Counted from the first letter of the stretch, positions 40,992 through 50,165 are shown. The stretch is DNA of 64,000 nucleotides from Amycolatopsis nigrescens CSC17Ta-90 (GCF_000384315.1 NZ_ARVW01000001.1:3968157-4032156), one strand, 5' to 3'. A program made the numbers and translations. Notes: generated from the sequence alone by a model not told the origin.

Positions 40992-42427
40992 GCGGGCGAT
41001 TCCGGACGGCCGTCTTCGGCCCACGCGGTGTGGAAGGACCCGTCGCGGTCGACGCGCCGGTAGGTGTGCGCGCCGAAGAAGTCCCGCTGCCCCTGCACCA
41101 GCGCGGCAGGCAGCCGCTCCGCGCGCAGGCCGTCGTAGTAGGCCAGCGCGGTGGCGAAACCGGGCGTCGGGATGCCGAGCCGGACCGCGGTGGAGATCAC
41201 CGAACGCCAGGCGTCCTGCGCGTCCGCCACCGCGTCCTTGAAACCGCCCGAGGTGAGCAGCGTCGGCAGGCCGGGCTCGGCGGCGTACGCGGACCGGATG
41301 TCGTCCAGGAACTTCGCCCTGATGATGCAGCCGCCGCGCCAGATCGAGGCCACCGCGCCGAGGTCGATGTCCCAGCCGTACTCCGCGCCACCGGCCTGGA
41401 TCATGTTGAAGCCCTGCGCGTAGGCCACGATCTTGGACGCGTACAGCGCCTTTTCCACGTCGTCCGCGAAGGTTTCCGCGGCCGAGCCGGCGAGTTTCGG
41501 CCGGGACGGGCCGGGCAGGCCGAGGCTCGCCTTGCGCAGGTCCCCGTGCCCGGACAGCGAACGGGCGAACACCGCCTCTGCGATCCCGCTGATCGGCACG
41601 CCGAGGTCGAGTCCGATTTGGACGGTCCAGCGGCCGGTGCCCTTCTGCTCCGCCTGGTCGGTGACCACGTCCACGAACGGCCTGCCGGTGGCCGCGTCCG
41701 TGTGCGCGAGCACCTGCGCGGTGATCTCGATCAGGTAGGAGTCCAGCCTGCCGGTGTTCCAGGTGCGGAACACGTCGGCGATCTGCGCCGGCTCGTAGCC
41801 CGCCGCGCCGCGCAGCAGGTCGAAGGACTCCGCGATCAGCTGCATGTCGGCGTACTCGATGCCGTTGTGCACCATTTTCACGAAATGTCCGGCACCGTCC
41901 GCGCCGATGTGCGTGCAGCAGGGGGCGCCGTCCACCTTGGCGGAGATGTCCTCGAACAGCGGCCCGAGCGACTCGTAGGACTCCTTCGAGCCACCCGGCA
42001 TGATGCTCGGCCCGTGCAGGGCGCCCTCTTCGCCGCCGGAGACGCCGGTGCCGACGAAGTGCAGCCCTCGCTCGCGCAGGGCGGCTTCACGGCGGCGGGT
42101 GTCCGCGAAATGCGCGTTGCCCGCGTCCACGATCACGTCGCCCTTTTCCAGCAGCGGCGCGAACTCCTCGATCACCGCGTCGGTGGGCGCACCGGCCTTG
42201 ACCATGATCACGACCTGTCGCGGCCGCTCCAGCGAATCCACGAACTCCTGCGCGGAGTACGCCGGGATGAACTCGCCCTCGCCGCCGAACTGCTCCACCA
42301 GATCGCGGGTCCGCTGCTCGGATCGGTTGTGCAGGGCCACGGTGTGCCCGTGCCGAGCGAGGTTGCGGGCCAGGTTGCGGCCCATCACCGCCAGCCCGGT
42401 GACGCCGATGCTCGCCTTGTTGCTCAT
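40988..42427 (-). CDS. gnd: 6-phosphogluconate dehydrogenase, decarboxylating
   Basis: The 479-residue enzyme oxidises 6-phosphogluconate to ribulose 5-phosphate with NADP in the pentose phosphate pathway. It has the dinucleotide motif (GVTGLAVMGRNLARNLARHG), NRS as in NADP-dependent forms, the substrate motif GTGVSGGEEGALHGPSIMPG and HFVKMVHNGIEYADMQLIAE with the catalytic Lys. The C-terminus (QRDFFGAHTYRRVDRDGSFH) is also conserved. The length is that of the long homodimeric type. The neighbouring methyltransferase overlaps its end. Confidence 0.97.
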   Translation of the reverse strand: MSNKASIGVTGLAVMGRNLARNLARHGHTVALHNRSEQRTRDLVEQFGGEGEFIPAYSAQEFVDSLERPRQVVIMVKAGAPTDAVIEEFAPLLEKGDVIVDAGNAHFADTRRREAALRERGLHFVGTGVSGGEEGALHGPSIMPGGSKESYESLGPLFEDISAKVDGAPCCTHIGADGAGHFVKMVHNGIEYADMQLIAESFDLLRGAAGYEPAQIADVFRTWNTGRLDSYLIEITAQVLAHTDAATGRPFVDVVTDQAEQKGTGRWTVQIGLDLGVPISGIAEAVFARSLSGHGDLRKASLGLPGPSRPKLAGSAAETFADDVEKALYASKIVAYAQGFNMIQAGGAEYGWDIDLGAVASIWRGGCIIRAKFLDDIRSAYAAEPGLPTLLTSGGFKDAVADAQDAWRSVISTAVRLGIPTPGFATALAYYDGLRAERLPAALVQGQRDFFGAHTYRRVDRDGSFHTAWAEDGRPESPA

Positions 42428-42744
42428 GTGCGGTGCTGCCTTCCGTCCAAGCGTCCCAGTCCTGCCCGCAGACTATCGCGATCGGCGGCCGCGATCGGGG
42501 TGCCCGCCTCGCAGGTCACGACCGTCCGGCTAGACCAACCGGGTGATGAACGGACGGTATCCCGCCGCACAGTGACGATGGCCGGGGAGCTGACTAGCTT
42601 TCGGCCGATTTTCCTGCCACGCTGCCCGGAGTCATCGTCGGGCTCCGCTGTGTGAAAATGAGTGGCTCGGGTTCCGGCGGCCTTCGTGCTGTAAACAGGA
42701 GTAGTGGGTGTGGTGGCACACGTGAGCAGGTCCGGGGCGCGCTG
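42428..42744. other. Divergent intergenic region
   Basis: These 317 bases separate gnd and the regulator and must contain both promoters. No clear boxes or hairpins are seen. An open frame continues upstream of the regulator but lacks a ribosome site. Confidence 0.4.
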
Positions 42745-43602
42745 ATGGCGAGCACGGTTACCTCGCGTCGCAAGCAGCTCGGCAACGAGCTTCGCCATGC
42801 GCGCAACGCGGCGAAGATGACGCAGCAGCAAGTCGCCGATGTGCTGGGCTGCACCCAGGGCAAGGTGAACAAGATCGAGTCCGGCTCGGTCGGCGTCAAG
42901 CTGGGCGACGTCCGCACCATGCTGGACGCGTTCGGGGTGAACGGCGACGAGTCCGAGGCGCTGATGAACCTGGCCAGGGCGGCGGCCGGGCAGCGCGGGG
43001 CGTGGTCCGGCTACCGGTCCGTGGTTCCGCACTGGTTCCGCACCTTCACCGACCTCGAGCCGGCCGCGGCCGAGATCATGACCTGGCACGGCGAGCGCAT
43101 CCCCGGCCCGCTGCAGTCCGAGCACTTCATGCTCAAGCAGTTCACCGAGGCCGGCGCCACCGACGTCACCTCACTGGTGCGCAACCGGCTGGACCGCAAG
43201 GCCGTGTTCGACCAGCAGCAGCCGCCGTACTACCGGTTCATCCTGAGCGAGGCCGCGCTGCGCCGGGCGCCCGGCGGGGTCGCGCCCGCGGTGATGCTGG
43301 ACCAGGTCGAGCACCTGCTGGAGCTGGACCGCAGGGCGCGCGTCTACGTGCACGTGCTGCCGTTCGGGGCCCGCTTGGCCGCGGTGCCCAACGACTTCAC
43401 CATCATGCGCTTCGCCGACCGGACCAGGGACTTCGTCTACATCGAGCATTCCGCCGGCGGGATGTACCTGGACGAGCCGAAGGACTTCCAGCTGTTCGTG
43501 GACTCCTGGGACCGGCTCCGCGGCGCGGCGCTGGAGCGCCAGGACACCCGACAGTTCCTCAAGGAGCTGGCCGAGACCTACCGCGTGCAGATGAGTTCCT
43601 GA
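42745..43602 (+). CDS. XRE/DUF5753 (Scr1-type) transcriptional regulator
   Basis: The 285-residue protein has an N-terminal helix-turn-helix (LRHARNAAKMTQQQVADVLG; TQGKVNKIESG) and the DUF5753 domain (about 95-275; FRTFTDLEPAAAEIMTWHGE; RFILSEAALRRAPGG; YVHVLPFGA; FVYIEHSAGGMYLDEP). These regulators are abundant in actinobacteria and often stand beside DUF397 proteins and control development or antibiotic genes. Here the next gene is a methyltransferase, and a DUF397 gene lies 1.8 kb on. The ATG at 42745 starts at the conserved N-terminus; no strong ribosome site is seen. Confidence 0.9.
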   Translation: MASTVTSRRKQLGNELRHARNAAKMTQQQVADVLGCTQGKVNKIESGSVGVKLGDVRTMLDAFGVNGDESEALMNLARAAAGQRGAWSGYRSVVPHWFRTFTDLEPAAAEIMTWHGERIPGPLQSEHFMLKQFTEAGATDVTSLVRNRLDRKAVFDQQQPPYYRFILSEAALRRAPGGVAPAVMLDQVEHLLELDRRARVYVHVLPFGARLAAVPNDFTIMRFADRTRDFVYIEHSAGGMYLDEPKDFQLFVDSWDRLRGAALERQDTRQFLKELAETYRVQMSS

Positions 43603-43645
43603 TCTTTTCCACCGCGACTTACCGAGAGCTAAGGAGTTCCTGCCG

Positions 43646-44479
43646 TTGAGCGAGGCGGAGGGTGTGGACCTGGACCGGCCGAACGCGGCGCGGATCTACG
43701 ACTACCTGCTCGGTGGCACCGCCAACTGGGCGATCGATCGCGAGTTCGGCGACCGGCTGGTCGCGCGCATGCCCTTGGCGCGCACCCTGGCCAGGGTGAA
43801 CCGGGACTTCCTCGGCCGCGCGGTGGCGCACGGTGCGCGCAACGGGATCACCCAGTTCCTGGACGTCGGTTCCGGGGTGCCCACGGTCAACCCGGTGCAC
43901 CAGGTGGCGGACGCGATCAGCCCGGGCAGTCGGTGTGTCTATGTCGACAATGAGCCGGTGGCGGTGGCGCACTCCCAGCTGCTGCTGGAGTCTGACGGCG
44001 ACCAGGACCGGCACGCCGCGATCAACGCGGACCTGCGGGACGTGCGGGGGGTCTGGGAGGGCGCGCTGGCCACCGGGGTGTTGGACCCGGACCGGCCGAT
44101 CGGGCTGATCATGGTGGCGGTACTGCACTTCCTGCCGTCGGGAAAGCAGACCGAGGACGCCGTCGCAGAGTACCGGGACCTGCTGGCGCCCGGCTCGCAC
44201 CTGATCATTTCGCATGGCTGCGACAAGGGCGTTCCGGAGCACGAAGGCGACCAGCTCCGGGCCATCCAGGAGCAGTATCGCCAGACCGGCACCCCGGTGC
44301 ATTTCCGTGCCCAGGACGAGGTGCGGAAGTTCTTCGGCGGGTTCGAGCTGTTCGACCCCGGTGTGGTGTGGCTGCCGGAGTGGCGCCTCGATGAGGGCGA
44401 ATCGGAGGCGACCAGGGAACTGGCCGGCAATCCGGCGTTGTCCTGCGTGGTCGGCGGAGTGGGCCGCAAGGGCGGCTGA
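43646..44479 (+). CDS. SAM-dependent methyltransferase-like protein (DUF574 type)
   Basis: The TTG start has an AAGGAG site 9 bases before it. The 277 residues show the actinobacterial DUF574/methyltransferase-19 family: RPNAARIYDYLLGGTANWAI, then FLDVGSGVPTVNPVHQVAD for SAM, VYVDNEPVAVAHSQLLL, and LLAPGSHLIISHGCD. The family adopts a Rossmann fold, but its substrates are mostly unknown, and it is often encoded next to Scr1-type regulators, as here. It lies 43 bases after the regulator and is probably in the same transcript. Confidence 0.88.
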   Translation: MSEAEGVDLDRPNAARIYDYLLGGTANWAIDREFGDRLVARMPLARTLARVNRDFLGRAVAHGARNGITQFLDVGSGVPTVNPVHQVADAISPGSRCVYVDNEPVAVAHSQLLLESDGDQDRHAAINADLRDVRGVWEGALATGVLDPDRPIGLIMVAVLHFLPSGKQTEDAVAEYRDLLAPGSHLIISHGCDKGVPEHEGDQLRAIQEQYRQTGTPVHFRAQDEVRKFFGGFELFDPGVVWLPEWRLDEGESEATRELAGNPALSCVVGGVGRKGG

Positions 44480-44480
44480 G

Positions 44481-44717
44481 TCAGACGGCCCGCCGTCGGC
44501 GGAACAGCACCCCGAGCTCGACGAAGACCTTGATGGGCAGCAGTTTCCGCTCGTCGCCGCGGCCACGGTGGTAGCGGGCGCGGGTCGTCACGTCCCCGAG
44601 CTGGTCCAGCCACGGATGCCGGGTGCTGCGGATCGGCGGGTGGCTCCCCTCGGGCCGGTGCGAGCCCGGTTCGGCGGGCGCCGGACCGTCCTCGTCACCA
44701 AGGAACCGGACCGTCAT
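44481..44717 (-). CDS. Small hypothetical protein coupled to the Cys-containing protein
   Basis: The ATG overlaps the stop of the preceding gene on this strand (ATGA), which supports a real 78-residue product. The N-terminal half is Pro/Gly/Asp rich, and the C-terminal half is basic (TTRARYHRGRGDERKLLPIK; VLFRRRRAV). No family is recognised. It ends 2 bases from the convergent methyltransferase gene. Confidence 0.5.
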   Translation of the reverse strand: MTVRFLGDEDGPAPAEPGSHRPEGSHPPIRSTRHPWLDQLGDVTTRARYHRGRGDERKLLPIKVFVELGVLFRRRRAV

Positions 44718-45223
44718 GCGGACTCCGCTTCGAGCCGGTAGGCCGGGGTGTTGGAAAGTGCCAGACAGCGTTCGCAGGGCATACCGGTGCCCACGTTCAG
44801 CCATTCGATCTCGGGCATGAACAGCTCGGTGCCGCAGCGGGCCTCCAGCGAGCCGCAGTGCACGGCACCCGGCTCCATCGAGAACAGATGGGCCGCCCGG
44901 CGGGTTTCGCCGCAGGAGCCCGGTGCCAGCCTGCCGATGATGGTGATCGGATCCGGCCAGTCCTCGCGCAGGTACCAGACCGCGCTGGCGTCGTCGTCGC
45001 ACTCCAACCAGCGAAGCATCCGGTCCAGCGCGTCGGCCGGGGTGGCCACACCGGCCGCCTCATGCCGCCCGTTGATCCTGCCGACCACCATGAACGGTGA
45101 GCTCAGCGCGCGTCGTTTCGCCAGGTCATGGTGTTGCAGCGGGGTCACTTCCCGATCGACCACCGGTGCTCCTCCCCCCGAGAGGCTGGACAAGACTTCG
45201 GGCGCGGCGCGGGAATCACTCAC
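44714..45223 (-). CDS. Conserved hypothetical protein with a Cys motif
   Basis: The GTG at 45223 follows AAGG by about 8 bases and gives 169 residues; an upstream ATG at 45250 is less likely. The chain contains DALDRMLRWLECDDDASAVW, ITIIGRLAPGSCGETRR, then Cys residues in HCGSLEARCGTEL and GMPCERCLAL. Paired CxxC and CxxxxxxC spacing suggests a metal site, but this is not proven. It is divergent from the DUF397 gene with palindromes in between, and probably belongs to the same regulatory neighbourhood. The function is unknown. Confidence 0.65.
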   Translation of the reverse strand: MSDSRAAPEVLSSLSGGGAPVVDREVTPLQHHDLAKRRALSSPFMVVGRINGRHEAAGVATPADALDRMLRWLECDDDASAVWYLREDWPDPITIIGRLAPGSCGETRRAAHLFSMEPGAVHCGSLEARCGTELFMPEIEWLNVGTGMPCERCLALSNTPAYRLEAESA

Positions 45224-45271
45224 GAACTTGCCTTGTGGGTGGCAAATCACAGTCGGATCTGCCCCAGCCGC

Positions 45272-45285
45272 TAGGATTAATCCTA
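45272..45285 (+). promoter_or_regulatory. Palindrome in the divergent promoter region
   Basis: TAGGATTAATCCTA is a perfect 14-base palindrome, AT-rich in a GC-rich context, between the divergent Cys-motif and DUF397 genes. It may be an operator. Confidence 0.45.
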
Positions 45286-45296
45286 CTACTGGAATA

Positions 45297-45323
45297 ATCT
45301 TGTTGTCGAGTGATCAACAAGAT
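45297..45323 (+). promoter_or_regulatory. Inverted repeat in the divergent promoter region
   Basis: ATCTTGTTG and CAACAAGAT form perfect 9-base arms with a 9-base spacer. It stands about 110 bases before the DUF397 start and may bind a dimeric regulator. Confidence 0.45.
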
Positions 45324-45435
45324 CGATCGCTCAGCCGGGCCCGACTCGGGCCCCGCACGTCCAGAGGGTTCCCGGGGACGAGCTCGTCTTCGCACGTCAC
45401 GGGCTTGTTCCGTTCAGCGCACGGAGGTACGACCA

Positions 45436-45690
45436 ATGCCGGATTATCAGCCCCGCGCTGATTACGACCCGGGCACGGCTGTCGAGCTGTTCGACGACGC
45501 CAAGTGGGCGAAGTCCTTCGCGAGTGAGCCCAACGGCGGCAACTGCGTCGAAGTCAACCTCGGCAACCCCGGCCTGGTCGGGGTCCGCGACACGAAGCTC
45601 ACCGACAGCCCGGTGTTCGTCTTCGACCGCGGCGAGTGGGACGCGTTCCTGACCGCGGTCAAGGCCGGGCAGTTCGACCTGTCCGGCTGA
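45436..45690 (+). CDS. DUF397 protein
   Basis: The 84-residue protein shows the DUF397 pattern: W.KS.aSEPNGGNCVEVNLG, then VGVRDTKLTDSPVFVFDRGE and WDAFLTAVKAGQFDL. DUF397 proteins are small actinobacterial regulators that act together with XRE/DUF5753 proteins, sometimes described as toxin-antitoxin-like pairs. A GGAGG site lies before the ATG. Unlike the common case, the gene is not adjacent to its DUF5753 partner but is separated from the one at 42745 by three genes. Confidence 0.92.
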   Translation: MPDYQPRADYDPGTAVELFDDAKWAKSFASEPNGGNCVEVNLGNPGLVGVRDTKLTDSPVFVFDRGEWDAFLTAVKAGQFDLSG

Positions 45691-45819
45691 GCGCCGGAAC
45701 GGACAGAAACCCTCCGGGACCCCGGAGACAGCACGAATCTGTGTTAGATCTACTTCCCGCGCCAACCGCGCGGCGGGCCTGCACCGGACCCGCTTCCCTG
45801 CGGCACCGGGAGGTCCGAA

Positions 45820-47160
45820 ATGGGCGGCCACGAACCACCTGAGGTCCGGCAGGGCCTGCGCCGCCGCACCCTGCTCGGCGGCACCCTGCTCGGTGGCGCG
45901 GCCGCACTGGCCACCACCGGCGAGGCCGCCGCCGGGACACCGGCGCGGCGCCGTCGGGTCCGGCTCGGGGTGAACTACACGCCGCCAACCAGGTGGTTCC
46001 ACCTGTGGCAGGACTGGCGGGAGGACGACGTCCGCCGCGACCTGGCCGACATCGCCGCGCTCGGCCTTGACCACATCCGGATCATGCTGCTGTGGTCGGA
46101 GTTCCAGCCAGAGCCCCGGCTGTTCAACGGGCAGCTGCTGGACCGGCTGGAGCGGTTCCTCGACCTGGCCGGCACCGCGGGCCTCGACGTCGAGCTGACC
46201 GTGTTCAACGGGCACATCTCGGCCCGGTACTGGACGCCGAACTGGCTGCAGACCGAGCCGAAGCCGAAGAACTGGTTCACCGACCCGGCCGCGCTCGAAG
46301 CCCAGCGCGAGTTCCTGCGCGTGCTCGCCCGGCGGGTCGGCGGGCATCGCCGGTTCATGGGCTTCGACCTGTCCAACGAGCCGTACTACTACTGGGACAA
46401 CTTCGCCGGCCTGGACGTCACCCCCGCGCAGGCGGACGGCTGGCTGAACACGCTGGCCGGTGTCGCGCAGGAGGTGGCGCCCGGCAAGGCGAACACGGTG
46501 GGCTGCGACTCCGCGCCGTGGGATGCCACCGGCGACCGCTGCTTCACCAGGAGCGCGCTGGCCTCGGCCGGCGCGGTCAGCTCGATCCACCCGTGGACCT
46601 CGTTCAAGCAGATCCTCAAGACCGACCCGCTCGGCCCGCTGGCCACGCACAACGCGGAACGGCTGGTCCAGGTCATGCAGGCATACGGGGCGCCGGACCG
46701 GCCAGGCTGGGTGCAGGAGGACGGCGCGGCGCCGTCGATCCACTTCTCCGACCAGACCCGCCCGCTGCTCGGCGAGTGGCTCAAGCGCTCGGTGCGCAAC
46801 GCGGCCTCCGGCGCGCACGTGCTCGGCTTCACCTGGTGGTGCTCGCACGATGTGTCGCCTTCGCTGGTGCCGAACCTGAACCCGCTCGAATACGACCTCG
46901 GGCTCTACACCAACGACCGCCGGCTCAAACCGGCCGGGAAGGCCCTGCGCGAGCTGGCCGCGGAGTTCGACCGGCACCCGCCCGCGGTCGAGCCGCGCAC
47001 GATGGGCATCGTGCTCCCGGACGACGATCCGGTGCGGGGCCGCGACCTGTTCTTCGCACTCGCCGAGCAGGGCACGCGGGCGGCCTTCGTGCTGGAAAGC
47101 CGCTCGCACGACCAGTCCTACCTGCGAACCAGGGGCATCACCGAGCTCGTCCGGCCGTGA
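45820..47160 (+). CDS. Tat-exported glycoside hydrolase (GH5-like)
   Basis: The 446-residue protein has a Tat-type signal (LRRRTLLGGTLLGGAAALAT) and probable cleavage near residue 38. The mature part is a TIM barrel: RLGVNYTPPTRWFHLW, LDHIRIMLLWSEFQPEP and the acid/base motif FDLSNEPYYYWDN near residue 185. A likely nucleophile Glu lies in WVQEDGAAPS, followed by FTWWCSHDVSP. This is the arrangement of GH5/GH2-type beta-glycosidases or mannanases; the substrate cannot be set. The last 60 residues form a small extra region. It converges with the membrane protein gene 10 bases beyond. Confidence 0.83.
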   Translation: MGGHEPPEVRQGLRRRTLLGGTLLGGAAALATTGEAAAGTPARRRRVRLGVNYTPPTRWFHLWQDWREDDVRRDLADIAALGLDHIRIMLLWSEFQPEPRLFNGQLLDRLERFLDLAGTAGLDVELTVFNGHISARYWTPNWLQTEPKPKNWFTDPAALEAQREFLRVLARRVGGHRRFMGFDLSNEPYYYWDNFAGLDVTPAQADGWLNTLAGVAQEVAPGKANTVGCDSAPWDATGDRCFTRSALASAGAVSSIHPWTSFKQILKTDPLGPLATHNAERLVQVMQAYGAPDRPGWVQEDGAAPSIHFSDQTRPLLGEWLKRSVRNAASGAHVLGFTWWCSHDVSPSLVPNLNPLEYDLGLYTNDRRLKPAGKALRELAAEFDRHPPAVEPRTMGIVLPDDDPVRGRDLFFALAEQGTRAAFVLESRSHDQSYLRTRGITELVRP

Positions 47161-47169
47161 CACCGCCCG

Positions 47170-47751
47170 TCACTGACCCGGCGGCGGGCCACCCTGCTGA
47201 CCGTCCTGCCGGCCGCGGCCGCCGGGCTGGGACTGGCCGGGTTCGGTGATGGCGGTGGCGGTGGCGGTTTCGCCGGAGACGTTCGCGAGCACGGTGACGG
47301 TGTCGCCGTTCTTCGGCTCGCCGCTCTTCTTCGTGCCGGTGTCGATCGTGTAGGTCTGCGTGTAGCCGTCCTTGCTGGCGGTGGTGATGGAGGTGGCGCT
47401 GATCGCGGTCACCTCGCCGGTCTGCAGGCGTTCGGTGCGGTACCCGCCGTTGCCGTCGGGCACCACGAAGTCGCCGTGCAGCGCGGATCCCAGCGCGCCA
47501 GCCGCCCCGCCCATCGAGCCCTGCGGGCCGCCGGGGAACATCCGGCCGCCGCCCTGGCCCATGCCGCCGGCCTGCTCGCCGTTCGCGCTGGTGCCCGCGT
47601 AGATCGCCACCCCGCCGGCGGCCGCGATCACCACCGCGACCCCGGCCGCCGCCGCGATCTTGCGCCCGGACCACTTCGGCCGCTCGGGCTGCCCGGCCGG
47701 TGCCGGGTCGCCCCAGTTGCCGCCGGGCTGGTTCGTCGGTTCGGTGCTCAT
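47170..47751 (-). CDS. Membrane-anchored DUF5666-like protein
   Basis: The ATG at 47751 has an AGAGGA site and gives 193 residues. A Pro/Gly-rich cytosolic start (1-28) precedes one membrane helix (about 32-52, IAAAAGVAVVIAAAGGVAIY). The extracellular part has a Gly/Met-rich linker (GGMGQGGGRMFPGGPQGSMG) and a small beta domain (about 105-170; LQTGEVTAISATSITTASKD; TQTYTIDTG; GDTVTVLANVSG) like DUF5666. The gene is divergent from a response regulator and may be its target; similar arrangements are frequent in actinobacteria. The role is unknown. Confidence 0.75.
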   Translation of the reverse strand: MSTEPTNQPGGNWGDPAPAGQPERPKWSGRKIAAAAGVAVVIAAAGGVAIYAGTSANGEQAGGMGQGGGRMFPGGPQGSMGGAAGALGSALHGDFVVPDGNGGYRTERLQTGEVTAISATSITTASKDGYTQTYTIDTGTKKSGEPKNGDTVTVLANVSGETATATAITEPGQSQPGGRGRQDGQQGGPPPGQ

Positions 47752-47921
47752 CGGTGTCCTCTTTCTCGGTCCTCTTTCTCGTTCGGCGAGCACCAGCTTC
47801 ACCAGCGAGACTGTGTGCGAGCTGTGCCGTGCGTTGGCGGGTCCTGTGCTCCGCGCCGTTCACAGCCAATGCACAGAAAGGGCACAGGTTCGGCCTACCC
47901 GTCGGACCGAGGATGGCAACC

Positions 47922-48647
47922 ATGAACACCACTTCGACCGCGCTGCACCGGGCGGACGGCACACCGGTGCGCGTGCTCGTCGTGGACGACGAAGCGACCT
48001 TGGCCGAGTTGGTCTCGATGGCGCTGCGGATGGAGGGCTGGGAGATCCGCAGCGCCGGCGACGGGGCCGAAGCGGTCCGGATCGCCCGCGAGTTCCGGCC
48101 GGACGCGGTGGTGCTCGACGTGATGCTGCCCGACTTCAGCGGCCTGGAGGTGCTGCGCCGGGTACGCGCCGAGTCGCCGAACCTGCCGGTGCTGTTCCTC
48201 ACCGCGAAGGACGCGGTGGAGGACCGGATCGCCGGGCTGACCGCCGGTGGCGACGACTACGTGACCAAGCCGTTCAGCCTGGAGGAGGTGGCGCTGCGGC
48301 TGCGCGCGCTGCTGCGCCGGGCGCACGGGGTCTCCGGCAGCAGGGGGTCCACGCTGGTGGTCGGCGACCTGACCCTGGACGAGGACAGCCGCGAGGTGCA
48401 CCGCGGCGGCGTGCCGGTGCCGCTCACCGCGACCGAGTTCGAGCTGCTGCGGTACCTGATGAACAACCCGCGGCGGGTGCTGAGCAAGGCGCAGATCCTG
48501 GACCGGGTGTGGAGCTACGACTTCGGCGGACAGGCCAATATCGTCGAGCTCTACATCTCCTACCTGCGCAAGAAGATCGACGCCGACCGGGAGCCGATGA
48601 TCCACACCATGCGTGGCGCGGGGTATGTCCTCAAGCCCGCGAAGTAG
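47922..48647 (+). CDS. OmpR-family response regulator
   Basis: The 241-residue regulator has a receiver domain (VRVLVVDDEATLAELVSMAL; phospho-acceptor D66 in VVLDVMLPD; LTAKD; VTKPF) and a winged-helix C-terminal domain (FELLRYLMNNPRRVLSKAQI; VELYISYLRKKID). The ATG at 47922 has a GAGG site about 10 bases before it; one at 47913 is too close to it. The family length and the kinase gene overlapping its end by 23 bases form a complete two-component pair, probably regulating the divergent membrane-protein gene too. It resembles the TcrA/MprA group. Confidence 0.94.
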   Translation: MNTTSTALHRADGTPVRVLVVDDEATLAELVSMALRMEGWEIRSAGDGAEAVRIAREFRPDAVVLDVMLPDFSGLEVLRRVRAESPNLPVLFLTAKDAVEDRIAGLTAGGDDYVTKPFSLEEVALRLRALLRRAHGVSGSRGSTLVVGDLTLDEDSREVHRGGVPVPLTATEFELLRYLMNNPRRVLSKAQILDRVWSYDFGGQANIVELYISYLRKKIDADREPMIHTMRGAGYVLKPAK

Positions 48648-50121
48648 CCGGCCGTGGTCGCTTCGGCGGCGGCTGGTCGCGCAGCTGGCCGGGTTGCTGG
48701 CGCTGGTCTGCCTGGTGGTCGGCGTGGTCACCGAGTTCGCGCTGCGGGACTTCCTGATCGGCCAGCTCGACGACCGGCTGGTCGCGGCCAGCGACCGCGG
48801 CAACCGGCCGCCACCACCGAACCTGCCCGGCCTGCCCGGGCTGGACCGGCCGCCGCCGGACGCGTTGCGCGCGGTCGGCCAGGGCGTCGGCACGCTGGCC
48901 GCCCATCTCGACCCGGACGGCGAGCTGCGGGCCGGAATCCTGCGGGCCAGCAAGGGCAACAACGGCGGCTCGGTGCCGTTCGACGACGTGCCGGCCGACC
49001 AGCTGCGGGTGCTGCAGGACCTGCCGCCGGACGGCAGCAGGAACACCCGCGACCTCGGGCCGCTCGGCGAGTACCGGCTGCTCGCGAGCCGGACCATGGA
49101 CGGCGGGGTGCAGATCACCGGGCTGCCCACGGTGGAGGTTTCGGACACCCTGTGGCAGCTCGGTTTCACCTTCGGCGGGGTGGCGCTGGCCGGGCTGCTG
49201 GTCGCCGGCGCGGTGGGCGCGGTGACGATCCGCCGCACGCTGCGCCCGCTGAACCGGCTGGCCGCGACCGCGGGCCAGGTGGCCGAGCTGCCGCTGGACC
49301 GCGGTGAGGTGGCGCTGTCCATCCGGGTGTCCGATGTAGACACCGACACCCGGACCGAGGTGGGCAAGGTCGGTGCCGCGCTGAACCGGATGCTCGGACA
49401 CGTGGCGAACGCGCTGGCGGCCAGGCAGACCAGCGAGAGCAGGGTGCGCCGGTTCGTCGCGGACGCCAGCCACGAACTGCGCACCCCGCTCGCCGCGATC
49501 CGCGGCTACGCCGAGCTGACCAGGCGCAACCTGGCGGACGTGCCGCCGGACGTGGCGTTCGCGATGGGCCGGGTGGAGTCGGAGTCGGCGCGGATGACCA
49601 CCCTGGTGGAGGACCTGCTGCTGCTGGCCAGGCTGGACTCTGGCCGGGCGCCGGCCCGCGAGCCGGTGGACCTGTCCAGGCTGGTCGCCGACGCGGTCGC
49701 GGACGCGCACGTGGCCGGGCCGGAGCACCGCTGGCTGCTGGAGGTGCCCGGCGAGCCGATCAGCACCCTCGGCGACGCGGACCAGCTGCACCAGGTGGTG
49801 ATCAACCTGCTGAACAACGCGCGCACGCACACCCCGCCCGGCACCTCGGTGCGCACCACGCTGTCCGCCCGGCACCGGGTGGTGACGCTGGTGGTCGCGG
49901 ACGACGGCCCCGGCATCCCGGCCGACCTGCTGCCCGAGGTGTTCGAGCGGTTCGCGCGCGGGGACACCTCTCGCTCCCGCGACGCGGGCAGCACCGGGCT
50001 CGGCCTGGCGATCGTGGCCGCGGTGACCGCCGCGCACCACGGCCGGGTCGAGGTGCGCAGCGAACCGGGGAAGACCGAGTTCACCCTGACCCTCCCGGCC
50101 TGGCGGGAACCGCCGGCCTAG
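48625..50121 (+). CDS. Sensor histidine kinase
   Basis: The 498-residue kinase overlaps the regulator gene by 23 bases. It has a first membrane helix (about 18-40), an extracellular Pro/Gly/Asp-rich sensor (about 45-175), and a second helix (about 185-205). A HAMP domain follows, then the H-box FVADASHELRTPLAAIRGYA (H283). The ATP-binding boxes are N (VVINLLNNARTHTP), G1 (VADDGPGIP), F and G2 (STGLGLAIVAAV). It phosphorylates the OmpR-type partner in response to an unknown envelope signal. A GTG at 48613 would also be possible. Confidence 0.94.
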   Translation: MSSSPRSSRPWSLRRRLVAQLAGLLALVCLVVGVVTEFALRDFLIGQLDDRLVAASDRGNRPPPPNLPGLPGLDRPPPDALRAVGQGVGTLAAHLDPDGELRAGILRASKGNNGGSVPFDDVPADQLRVLQDLPPDGSRNTRDLGPLGEYRLLASRTMDGGVQITGLPTVEVSDTLWQLGFTFGGVALAGLLVAGAVGAVTIRRTLRPLNRLAATAGQVAELPLDRGEVALSIRVSDVDTDTRTEVGKVGAALNRMLGHVANALAARQTSESRVRRFVADASHELRTPLAAIRGYAELTRRNLADVPPDVAFAMGRVESESARMTTLVEDLLLLARLDSGRAPAREPVDLSRLVADAVADAHVAGPEHRWLLEVPGEPISTLGDADQLHQVVINLLNNARTHTPPGTSVRTTLSARHRVVTLVVADDGPGIPADLLPEVFERFARGDTSRSRDAGSTGLGLAIVAAVTAAHHGRVEVRSEPGKTEFTLTLPAWREPPA

Positions 50122-50165
50122 GCGTGCGGCGGCGTGCGGCGAGCGACATGGCTACACTGGTCCAC

